64,000 nucleotides of DNA from an uncultured Pelagibacteraceae bacterium (GTDB lineage Bacteria; Pseudomonadota; Alphaproteobacteria; Pelagibacterales; Pelagibacteraceae). Below are positions 26,637 to 33,674 of the stretch, piece by piece. Under the pieces are notes generated by a model. The model saw only the letters and a program-made list of their open reading frames with translations, did no database searches and was not told the DNA's origin. The stretch's first letter is position 1. Each line of letters starts with the position of its first letter. The position numbers and the translations under genes were made by a program. The stretch lies in NCBI GenBank assembly GCA_902624885.1, contig CACNZU010000005.1:1-64000 (forward strand). Reading direction: 5' to 3'.

Positions 26637-28048
26637 TAGGAGCCAACTTTGTATAACCTAACCATATTAGTCATGCCTGCTTTACCGAAAGGTAAACCTG
26701 CAGTAATAACAACAAAGTCATTCCTTTTTATAAATTTAAGCTTTTTTATTATTACTTTAGATATAGACATCATATCTTTCCATCCATTTGCATCTCTGCT
26801 ATTTATTGATTGTACACCCCAAAGCAATGATACTTGTCTACTTACGTTAATGTTAGGTGATATAGTTACTATTTTTGCAGCAGGACGCATTGCCGAAACA
26901 AGTTTTGCAGACTTACCAGAATTAGAAAATACTATGATAGCTTTGACATCTGGATTATAAGCCATATCTTTCACAGATAGAAGAATAGATTTTACTGGAT
27001 CTTTATTTGTAATAATTGAATTTTTAAAATCTTCTATATGTTCTCTTTTATATTTTTCAGTTGATAAAATAGTTTGAGTCATAGTCGAAACAGCTTGGGT
27101 AGGAAATTTACCAATAGCTGCTTCCGCAGACAACATAACAGTGTCTGCACCTTGAAAAATTGCAGTTGCGATATCATTTATCTCAGCTCTAGTTGCAGTG
27201 TTATTTTCAATCATGCTTTCTAACATCTGAGTAGCAACTATTACAGATTTAGAAAATTGAGAACATTTTTTTATAAGACTTAATTGAACCTTAGGAACTT
27301 CGCTATGACCAATGTCAATTGCCAAATCTCCTCTGGCAATCATGATTGAATCTGTCGCTTGAATAATCTTTTTGATATTTTTAAGCGCATGTTTATTTTC
27401 AATTTTTGAGATAATGCCCATATCTTTATTTATAAGTTTTCTTGTTTCTACTATTAGCTTTTCATTTTGCAAATAAGATAATGCAATCCAATTACAACCT
27501 AGTTTAACTGCGGTCTTGATATCTTTTTTATCTTTTTCTGTTAGTTTATTAAATGTAATATCTAAATTTGGAACATGAAAACTCTTATTACTCTTTAATA
27601 CACAATTTTGACTTAGACATTTTGTAACAACTGAATTTCTTTTTTTACCAATTACTGTAAAAAAAAACTTTCCATCATCTATTAAAATTTTGTTACCTTT
27701 TTTTAATTTTTTTATTATCTTTGGATAAGGAAAATTTACTCTTTTAGTATCTCCGGGGATTTTTTTACTGTCAAATACAAATGTTTGTTTGAATTTGATT
27801 TGTTGGTTCTCATTTTTAACTTTACCTATTCTAAGTTTTACTCCTTGAAGATCAGCTATCAGAGATAATTTTTTTCCTTTTTTTTTTTCGACTTTACGTA
27901 TCTTTGAAATTATTTTATTTATCCCATCAGTATTATGACTAAAATTAATTCTAAATGCATCGACACCAAGATCTACAAGCTTTTTTAACTTATTTTCACT
28001 ATAAATTGCTGGGCCTAAAGTAGCTATAATTTTTGCTTTTTTTTCCAT
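26636..28048 (-). CDS. pyk: Pyruvate kinase
   Basis: 470 residues. KIIATLGPA at the N-terminus, RINFSHN, the ADP/PEP-site segment ISKIENKHALKNIKKI with the catalytic lysine, MIARGDLAIDIG, VIVATQMLESMIEN and SAEAAIGKFP are standard pyruvate kinase motifs, followed by a C-terminal allosteric-type domain (IIVFSNSGKSAKLVSAMRP). It makes ATP and pyruvate from phosphoenolpyruvate. It is divergent from the phosphofructokinase gene across 64 bases. Some cultured SAR11 were reported to lack canonical pyruvate kinase and phosphofructokinase (from memory), so both genes together are notable. Confidence 0.96.
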   Translation of the reverse strand: MEKKAKIIATLGPAIYSENKLKKLVDLGVDAFRINFSHNTDGINKIISKIRKVEKKKGKKLSLIADLQGVKLRIGKVKNENQQIKFKQTFVFDSKKIPGDTKRVNFPYPKIIKKLKKGNKILIDDGKFFFTVIGKKRNSVVTKCLSQNCVLKSNKSFHVPNLDITFNKLTEKDKKDIKTAVKLGCNWIALSYLQNEKLIVETRKLINKDMGIISKIENKHALKNIKKIIQATDSIMIARGDLAIDIGHSEVPKVQLSLIKKCSQFSKSVIVATQMLESMIENNTATRAEINDIATAIFQGADTVMLSAEAAIGKFPTQAVSTMTQTILSTEKYKREHIEDFKNSIITNKDPVKSILLSVKDMAYNPDVKAIIVFSNSGKSAKLVSAMRPAAKIVTISPNINVSRQVSLLWGVQSINSRDANGWKDMMSISKVIIKKLKFIKRNDFVVITAGLPFGKAGMTNMVRLYKVGS

Positions 28049-28112
28049 TAAGAGATTTTTATGTTATAACACCACTTTCCTTAAAAAAAAATATTAAAGA
28101 AAATTAATTTAA

Positions 28113-29201
28113 ATGAGTAATAAAAAAATTGGAATTTTAACAAGTGGTGGTGACTGTGGAGGTCTTAATGCAGCAATAAGATCGATATTTTATAGAGCAA
28201 AAAATAAGTATAACATGGATGTATACGGAATAAGAGATGGTACAGCTGGATTAATAAAACGTCCAGTTGATGCGATACAACTAACTTATAAAACCTTTGG
28301 GGGGTATTTATTAAGACAAGGAGGAACTTTTTTAGGATCAACAAATAAAGGAAATCCATTTAAAATTCCCACTCCAGATGGCAAACACGTCGATAAGTCA
28401 AAAGAAATAATTGAGGGTTATCACTCAATGAAACTTGATGGTTTAGTAATTATAGGTGGAGATGGTAGTATGCAAATATTAAAGAAACTTGCTAAAAATG
28501 GTGATATGAAAATTGTAGCTATACCAAAAACAATTGACAATGACGTTGGAGCAACAGAAAGTTCAATAGGTTTTCATACTGCAGTTGATGTTGCTACTCA
28601 AGCTTTAGATAATCTTCAATCTACAGCCGCCAGTCATAGAAGATCTATGATACTTGAAGTTATGGGTAGAGATGCCGGACATATAGCTCTTAATGCTGGT
28701 ATTGCAGGCGGTGCAGATATTATTTTAATACCAGAGATTAAATATTCGATAGATGGAATAATCAAAAAACTTAATTCAATGAAAAAACATGATGTTCCAC
28801 ATTCATTAATTATAGTTGCAGAGGCGGTTAAAAAAGAAGATGGGTCTCGAGTATTGCACAAATATATGGACGGTGAGCAAAGGCTTGGTGGTATTGGAGA
28901 TTATATAGCGCAAGAACTCATGAAAAAAACAGATGTTGAATGTAGAGTAACTTCACTTGGTCATGTTCAAAGGGGAGCTCCTCCAACAGCTAGCGATAGA
29001 ATTCTAGCAAGCGCTTTTGGTGTATATGCTGTAGATTTATTAAATCAAAAAAAATTTGACCGAATGGTAGCCTGGAAAGATAGAAGAGTAGTTGATGTTC
29101 CTATTGACGAAGGAATCAAAACTTATAAAAATGTCGAGAGAAAAGATTCTTTGGTTGAAACAGCCCTTTCACTAGGGGTATATTTGGGAGATGATTTATA
29201 A
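28113..29201 (+). CDS. 6-phosphofructokinase family protein with mixed phosphoryl-donor residues
   Basis: 362 residues of the PfkA family. N-terminal ILTSGGDCGGLNAAIR, donor loop IIGGDGSM (115-119) and catalytic PKTIDNDV (138-145, Asp142 as base) are visible, with MEVxGR as VMGRDAGH. The residue matching E. coli Gly104 is Gly (ATP-type), but the one matching Gly124 is Lys139 (as in pyrophosphate enzymes and plant ATP enzymes). Donor preference cannot be settled; the GGDGS form favours ATP. Its stop overlaps the start of an MhpD-like gene (TAATG). It is divergent from pyk. Confidence 0.9.
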   Translation: MSNKKIGILTSGGDCGGLNAAIRSIFYRAKNKYNMDVYGIRDGTAGLIKRPVDAIQLTYKTFGGYLLRQGGTFLGSTNKGNPFKIPTPDGKHVDKSKEIIEGYHSMKLDGLVIIGGDGSMQILKKLAKNGDMKIVAIPKTIDNDVGATESSIGFHTAVDVATQALDNLQSTAASHRRSMILEVMGRDAGHIALNAGIAGGADIILIPEIKYSIDGIIKKLNSMKKHDVPHSLIIVAEAVKKEDGSRVLHKYMDGEQRLGGIGDYIAQELMKKTDVECRVTSLGHVQRGAPPTASDRILASAFGVYAVDLLNQKKFDRMVAWKDRRVVDVPIDEGIKTYKNVERKDSLVETALSLGVYLGDDL

Positions 29202-29977
29202 TGAAAAATAAAAATATAAATTCGGCTGCTAACAAACTTGTAAATGCTTTTCTTAAAAATAAAATTATAAGTCCTATTTCAAGCAATTATACAAAAAAAC
29301 TCTCAAATGCTCAAAAGTTTAGAAAAATTTGTGAGAGTAAAATTAAAAAACCAATTATAGGATTTAAAGCGGGCGGGACGGGCATACCTGTTATCAAAAA
29401 ACTGAGGGAAAAAGAACCTTTTTATGCCTCAGTGTATGAACACAATGTTCTTAAAAATAATAAATCCGTCAAGATAAATAAATATACTTTAGGTATAGAA
29501 TTGGAAGTCTACTACTATCTAAAAAAAAGTTTTTTTAATTTTAAGAAAAAAATTTCAATAAAAAATATGAAAAATTTCATAACTCATATTGGACCCTGTA
29601 TTGAGGTTGTTGGTTATAGGCAAAAGAAAAAAGGGATTAAAAGTTTTGGGGATTTATGTTCTGATTTTGGAGCTAACATGAAATTTATCATTGGTCCAAG
29701 AAAGAAATTTAAAAATAACAATGTTAAAAACTTAAAAACTAATATTTCTAATTCAAAGATTAAACAGTCTGTAAATGGAAATACTAATACAGTATATATA
29801 AATCCTATGAATTCTTTATTATTTGTTTTAAATAAGCTTCAGAAAGATAAAATAAAACATGACAAAGATTTTTATGTGTTTACGGGTTCCTCTGTTGGAG
29901 TTGTTCCAATTTTGAACAAAGGTATTTATAAAGGTAGAATTGAAAGATTAGGATCTGTAAAAACTAAGATTAATTAG
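29201..29977 (+). CDS. MhpD-like 2-oxo acid hydratase/decarboxylase family protein
   Basis: 258 residues aligning along their length with 2-keto-4-pentenoate hydratase-type proteins of the fumarylacetoacetate hydrolase superfamily: IIGFKAGGTG, LGIELEVYYYL (metal-ligand E-x-E), IGPCIEVVGYR, FGDLCSDFGAN, INPMNSLLFVLNKL and VFTGSSVGVVPI. Those enzymes hydrate or decarboxylate 2-oxo acids in aromatic degradation, but no such pathway genes are present here. Translational coupling to a phosphofructokinase suggests a sugar-acid or housekeeping role. Lysine content is high and the sequence divergent, so the substrate is unknown. Confidence 0.75.
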   Translation: MKNKNINSAANKLVNAFLKNKIISPISSNYTKKLSNAQKFRKICESKIKKPIIGFKAGGTGIPVIKKLREKEPFYASVYEHNVLKNNKSVKINKYTLGIELEVYYYLKKSFFNFKKKISIKNMKNFITHIGPCIEVVGYRQKKKGIKSFGDLCSDFGANMKFIIGPRKKFKNNNVKNLKTNISNSKIKQSVNGNTNTVYINPMNSLLFVLNKLQKDKIKHDKDFYVFTGSSVGVVPILNKGIYKGRIERLGSVKTKIN

Positions 29978-30185
29978 AGAGAAAATATCCACCAACAACT
30001 AATAATGTAATTGCAATTATAAATTTTACATTTTTAATGAATGTTTGTCTTTTTTCACCCTGAAATTTTCTTTTAGAAAGAAAATAAATATTTGTTTCAG
30101 CTTTATTCCTAAATTTTGGTCTTAGAGGAGATGGTACTGTTTTGTTGTGAATTTGTTTAAATTTTTTTGGATTAATTTGTAACAT
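29970..30185 (-). CDS. Small C-terminally membrane-anchored protein, unknown function
   Basis: 71 residues, basic N-terminal region (INPKKFKQIHNKTVPSPLRPKF) and a single hydrophobic segment at the very end (NVKFIIAITLLVVGGYFLSN), so it looks tail-anchored. AGAGG lies just before the ATG. It overlaps the convergent hydratase gene by eight bases. Its upstream region is the same 129-base interval that holds the two Fur boxes and the iron-binding protein promoter, so it may be iron-controlled too. I do not recognise a family. Confidence 0.6.
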   Translation of the reverse strand: MLQINPKKFKQIHNKTVPSPLRPKFRNKAETNIYFLSKRKFQGEKRQTFIKNVKFIIAITLLVVGGYFLSN

Positions 30186-30249
30186 ACCTCTATTAACTTC
30201 ATTTTTGTAAAGTTATCAACATCATATACCACTAGGAGGTGCGTCAATT

Positions 30250-30282
30250 ATGCTAATGATAATCATTATCAATATATCGTAA
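30250..30282 (+). other. Possible ten-codon leader peptide spanning the first Fur box
   Basis: A textbook AGGAGGT (30234-30240) is followed nine bases later by an ATG opening a ten-codon frame (MLMIIIINIS, stop TAA at 30280-30282). The frame contains the whole first Fur palindrome. If transcription starts upstream of 30234 this would be a leader peptide before the iron-binding protein gene; if it starts within the Fur boxes it is coincidence. Nothing else in the window has so perfect a Shine-Dalgarno. Confidence 0.3.
30257..30271. promoter_or_regulatory. Fur box 1
   Basis: TGATAATCATTATCA is a perfect 7-1-7 palindrome. The 19 bases 30252-30270 match the classical Fur consensus GATAATGATAATCATTATC at 18 positions. 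It lies upstream of the ferric-iron-binding protein gene and, in the other direction, of the small tail-anchored protein gene, so Fur-Fe(II) should repress here when iron is plentiful. Confidence 0.92.
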
Positions 30283-30283
30283 A

Positions 30284-30298
30284 TGATAATCATTATCA
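30284..30298. promoter_or_regulatory. Fur box 2
   Basis: An identical copy of the TGATAATCATTATCA palindrome, 27 bases centre to centre from the first. The extended 19-mer (30279-30297) matches the Fur consensus at 17 positions. It ends only 16 bases before the start codon of the iron-binding protein gene, so it covers the likely transcription start or ribosome-access region. Two sites would permit cooperative binding. Confidence 0.92.
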
Positions 30299-30301
30299 AA
30301 T

Positions 30302-30316
30302 AACGAGGGAAATAAT
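30302..30316 (+). promoter_or_regulatory. Shared 15-base Shine-Dalgarno leader (iron-binding protein)
   Basis: AACGAGGGAAATAAT, identical to 14046-14060 before the glycerol-binding protein gene. Here its last two bases are the start of the ATG, so the GAGGG core is about five bases nearer the start codon than in the glycerol gene. Confidence 0.65.
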
Positions 30317-31334
30317 GAAAAAAACTATAATAATAAGCTATCTATTTTTAGTTGCATTTGCAGGAAGTTTATTTGCAAACGAAGTTAATATATTTAGCGC
30401 AAGGCATTATGACTCTGATGTTCAACTTTATGAAAAGTTTACTGCTAAAACAGGAATTAAAGTAAACGTTGTATCAGGAAAATCAGGTGCTTTAGAAAAA
30501 AGGATAATTGAAGAGGGAGCTGATAGTCAAGCAGATCTATACATTACAGCAGACGCTGGAAGATTAGGTGCTTTTGAAGCTAATCTTCAAGGGGGACTTA
30601 CTAGTGCAGCTATTAAATCTGCTGTGCCAAGTAATTTTAGAACATCAAAATGGACTGGTATAGCGAAGAGAGCCAGAATTGTATATTTTGCTCCAGAAAG
30701 AGTAGATGGTGCAGAGTTAGCTGGTTTAACATATGAAAGTTTAGCTGATCCAAAATGGAAAGGCAGATTAGTAATTAGAGCTTCAAATAATATCTACAAT
30801 CAATCACTTGTGGCTTCATTAATTAAAAATAATGGAAAAGGTAAAGTTGCTGATTGGTCAAAAGGTATGGTTTCAAATATGGCTAGATCACCTAAGGGCA
30901 ATGACAGAGCGCAAATACTCGCTGTCGCTGCAGGAGAAGCTGATATAGCAGTAGCTAATACTTATTACCTTGCACTAATGTTGTCTGGAAAAAAAGGACC
31001 AGAACAACAAGCAGCTGCAAAAAAAGTAAAACCTTTCTTTCCTAATCAAGATGGAAGAGGAACTCATATGAATATTAGTGGTGCTGGACTTGTAAAAGGT
31101 GCGCCTAATAAAGCTAATGCAATAAAATTAGTTGAGTTCTTATTAAGTGAGGAAGCACAAAATCATATTGTAAATAATACTTTTGAGTATCCAATGATAA
31201 AAGGTGTGTCTCCACATCCACTTGTTGTAAATATGGGATTAGATTTTAAACAAGATCTAAAAACAAAAGTTGTTAATTACGGAAAAAGACAAGCAGATGC
31301 TTTAGAAGTAATGACAGCAGCAGGCTGGAAATAG
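30315..31334 (+). CDS. fbpA: Ferric iron ABC transporter substrate-binding protein
   Basis: 339 residues with a signal peptide (KKTIIISYLFLVAFAGSLFA, then NEV). The mature start VNIFSARHYDSDVQLYEKFTAKTGIKV is that of FbpA/FutA/AfuA-type periplasmic ferric-binding proteins. The adjacent tyrosines in AVANTYYLALML are the usual Fe(III) ligands, and GRGTHMNISGAGLVKGAPN is conserved in the group. Two Fur boxes lie directly upstream. It heads an operon with a short CxxC ORF, a flavodoxin, a permease and an ATPase. No terminator follows, unlike the other two binding-protein genes here. Confidence 0.95.
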   Translation: MKKTIIISYLFLVAFAGSLFANEVNIFSARHYDSDVQLYEKFTAKTGIKVNVVSGKSGALEKRIIEEGADSQADLYITADAGRLGAFEANLQGGLTSAAIKSAVPSNFRTSKWTGIAKRARIVYFAPERVDGAELAGLTYESLADPKWKGRLVIRASNNIYNQSLVASLIKNNGKGKVADWSKGMVSNMARSPKGNDRAQILAVAAGEADIAVANTYYLALMLSGKKGPEQQAAAKKVKPFFPNQDGRGTHMNISGAGLVKGAPNKANAIKLVEFLLSEEAQNHIVNNTFEYPMIKGVSPHPLVVNMGLDFKQDLKTKVVNYGKRQADALEVMTAAGWK

Positions 31335-31344
31335 TTATAATAAT

Positions 31345-31515
31345 ATGAGGCGGGCAATAAAAAAAGAAATTAACTTGAATAAGTTAAAAACGGGTTGTTC
31401 GCCTTGTATGTCGGAAGCTAAAAAAATGGAGCAGAAAATTTCCAATAGAAAGATTTCTGAAATTAAAATTGAGGAAGTAAAAGTAATTGTTTCCTCAATG
31501 TTTAAAAAGGATTAA
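31345..31515 (+). CDS. 56-residue CxxC protein in the iron operon
   Basis: Not in the ORF track. The frame opens at an ATG ten bases after the fbpA stop and runs to a TAA at 31513-31515. The peptide begins MRRAIKKEINLNKL, contains TGCSPCMSEAKKMEQ and ends with a basic amphipathic helix. GCSPC followed by a helix resembles the second cysteine pair of BFD-like [2Fe-2S] domains, but the first pair is missing, so a complete cluster site is not visible in one chain. Placement in a Fur-controlled operon fits a metal or redox role; this is a guess. Confidence 0.55.
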   Translation: MRRAIKKEINLNKLKTGCSPCMSEAKKMEQKISNRKISEIKIEEVKVIVSSMFKKD

Positions 31516-31519
31516 AAGT

Positions 31520-31600
31520 TTGACGTCAATTTCTCTGGCTTTAAATGCTAGCTATATCTACACTCAAGCCGCTTTAGCCAGAGAACCTAATTTTAATTAA
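31520..31600 (+). other. Possible 26-residue leader ORF coupled to the flavodoxin
   Basis: A TTG-initiated frame (TSISLALNASYIYTQAALAR, then EPNFN) ends in a TAA whose last base is the first base of the flavodoxin ATG (TAATG). Composition is peptide-like, without the lysine/asparagine bias of random A/T-rich frames. It fills exactly the gap between the CxxC ORF and the flavodoxin. It could be a real micro-protein or a coupling leader. No Shine-Dalgarno is evident beyond the AAGGA about ten bases upstream. Confidence 0.4.
31531..31585. repeat. Inverted repeat in the iron-operon leader before the flavodoxin
   Basis: TTCTCTGGCT (31531-31540) and AGCCAGAGAA (31576-31585) are perfect ten-base arms with G/C content well above the surroundings, separated by 35 bases. 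In RNA they would form a stable stem that closes off the region immediately before the flavodoxin start. No T run follows, so it is not an intrinsic terminator; mRNA processing or translation control is possible. Confidence 0.6.
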
Positions 31601-32058
31601 TGATACTAGATATTTTATATGCCACGCAGACTGGAAACGCAGAAACAGTAGCAAAAAAACTTCAACTGTTAGCAAAAAACCAAGGATTTAATGTAAATTT
31701 AGTTGAGATGAACTATCATAATATTAATACATTTAGGCAATTAAGAAATGTTGCAATAGTAACTTCAACTTATGGAAATGGAGAAGTACCTGATATGGGA
31801 ATAGATTTTTGGGAAGAGCTGAAATCGTCAAAAGTTGAAATGACAAATTTAAGATACGGATTAATTGCTTTAGGTGATAAATCCCATGAAATATTTTGCG
31901 GAGCCGGTAAAGCAATCTCAAAAAAATTAGATGAACTTAAATGTACAAAGGTAATACAAAATTTAGAATGTGATGGAGATACAGAAGGAACTTATGAATG
32001 GAGTATCAAATTTTTAGAAAAGCTTAAAATAAAAGCTTATTATAATGACAAAGTATAA
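31600..32058 (+). CDS. Flavodoxin-domain protein (MioC-like)
   Basis: 152 residues. The phosphate-binding loop YATQTGNAETVAKKL at the N-terminus and STYGNGEVPDMG, ALGDKSHEIFCGAGKAISKKL later are the FMN-binding loops of the flavodoxin/MioC/sulfite-reductase-flavoprotein group. Flavodoxins replace ferredoxin as electron carriers when iron is scarce, which fits a place inside a Fur-box operon. It could also deliver electrons for ferric reduction. The 3' end overlaps the permease gene by 14 bases. Confidence 0.88.
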   Translation: MILDILYATQTGNAETVAKKLQLLAKNQGFNVNLVEMNYHNINTFRQLRNVAIVTSTYGNGEVPDMGIDFWEELKSSKVEMTNLRYGLIALGDKSHEIFCGAGKAISKKLDELKCTKVIQNLECDGDTEGTYEWSIKFLEKLKIKAYYNDKV

Positions 32059-33661
32059 TATATGGTTTTTCGGTTCATTGATGGTGGCATCGATAGTTGC
32101 TATGCCCATTATTACCGTTTTTTTTAGTTTTTTTTCTGAAACAAGTGACTATTTTTACTTATTAAAAGATACATTTTTATTCGAGTATATTTTTAACTCT
32201 ATAACAATCTTATTTTTTGTTATTTTTTTTACATTCATTTTAGGAATTTTTTCTGCATATTTTGTATCTTTTTATGATTTTCCGTTATCCAACTTTTTTA
32301 GTTGGGCGTTAATTTTATCATTTGCAGTTCCTGGTTATATCTATGCATTTTCAATAATTGCCTTTTTTGAAAATTATGGAACAGCTTTTTCATTCTTAAC
32401 TTTTCTTTTTGGTGAAGGTAATTATAACGCAATCATACCTAAAATAGATGGATTATATGGAGCCATAATATCTATATCTTTTTCTCTATTTCCATACGTT
32501 TATGTATTAACGAGAGCGTCATTTTATTATCAATCGAATAACTATATCGAAGTGGGAAAAAATCTGGGACTTTCGTCTAATGAAACTTTTTTTAGGATAG
32601 TTTTGCCATCTGCAAGACCAGCAATCATTGCAGGGTTAGCTTTAGTATCAATGGAATGTTTATCAGACTTTGGTACCGTATCATTTTTTAGTGTTAATAC
32701 GCTGACTACTGGAATTTATAATTCTTGGCTGTCTTTTGATGACTTAAACACTGCAAATCAGATATCTTTTATATTATTGATCTTTATTCTTTTGCTTTTT
32801 TCGGTTGAAATTTATTCAAGAAAAGAAGCAAGGTATCATCAACCAGGCAGAGGGTTTAAGCCAATTACCAAAATCAAATTAACTGGAAGAAAGTCTATAT
32901 TCCCAGTTTTAATTTGTTCTTTAATTTTTCTGTTGAGTTTCATTTTTCCAGTCTCACAGATGATTTATTGGACTGTGAAGTTTCCTAAATATATTCAAGA
33001 CATAGATATATTTAAAATAAATTTAAATACTTTAACTTTAGTCCTGTTAGCTAGCGCTTTTATTGTAACTATCTCTTTATTCATTAATTATGGAAGTAGA
33101 ATATCAAAAAGCAAAATTTTAAATTACCTTACCACCTTTTCAATTTCTGGCTATGCAATACCAGGAGTTATTTTAGCAGTTGCATTCATTACTTTTTTTT
33201 CAAATTTGAGTGACTTTTTTACCAATAATTTTGATTTTAAAAGTTCAAAAGGTTTATTTATTGGATCTATTTTTGGATTATTACTAGCATATTTTATAAG
33301 ATTTTTTTCATTATCTTTTAATGGAATAAAATCAAGTTACGAAAAAATTAATAATTCAATTGACGAAAGCGCTTACCTTCTTGGTTACTCTAAGATTAAT
33401 ACGTTTTTAAAAATTCATATTCCTTATTTAAGTACAAATATTATTTTGATAGTTTTGTTGATCTCTCTAGAGGTAATCAAAGAACTACCCATGACAATGA
33501 TTTTAAGACCTTTTAATTTCGAAACATTTGCTACTCAGGCTTATATATATGCTTCCCAAGATTTACTTGAAGCGGCTGCGTTACCATCTCTTTTTTTAAT
33601 ATTTTGGTCTACAATTTTGATACTTCTCTCATCTAGATATATACTTTCAAAAAAAAATTAA
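32045..33661 (+). CDS. fbpB: Ferric iron ABC transporter permease
   Basis: 538-residue protein with about twelve hydrophobic helices in two homologous halves, as in FbpB/SfuB. Each half has an EAA-type coupling loop: YIEVGKNLGLSSNETFFRIVLPSARPAI in the first and IDESAYLLGYSKINTFLKIHIPYL in the second. It forms the whole membrane channel as one polypeptide. It overlaps the flavodoxin gene upstream and is 13 bases before the ATPase gene. Confidence 0.93.
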   Translation: MTKYNIWFFGSLMVASIVAMPIITVFFSFFSETSDYFYLLKDTFLFEYIFNSITILFFVIFFTFILGIFSAYFVSFYDFPLSNFFSWALILSFAVPGYIYAFSIIAFFENYGTAFSFLTFLFGEGNYNAIIPKIDGLYGAIISISFSLFPYVYVLTRASFYYQSNNYIEVGKNLGLSSNETFFRIVLPSARPAIIAGLALVSMECLSDFGTVSFFSVNTLTTGIYNSWLSFDDLNTANQISFILLIFILLLFSVEIYSRKEARYHQPGRGFKPITKIKLTGRKSIFPVLICSLIFLLSFIFPVSQMIYWTVKFPKYIQDIDIFKINLNTLTLVLLASAFIVTISLFINYGSRISKSKILNYLTTFSISGYAIPGVILAVAFITFFSNLSDFFTNNFDFKSSKGLFIGSIFGLLLAYFIRFFSLSFNGIKSSYEKINNSIDESAYLLGYSKINTFLKIHIPYLSTNIILIVLLISLEVIKELPMTMILRPFNFETFATQAYIYASQDLLEAAALPSLFLIFWSTILILLSSRYILSKKN

Positions 33662-33674
33662 TATAATCAAGTTT

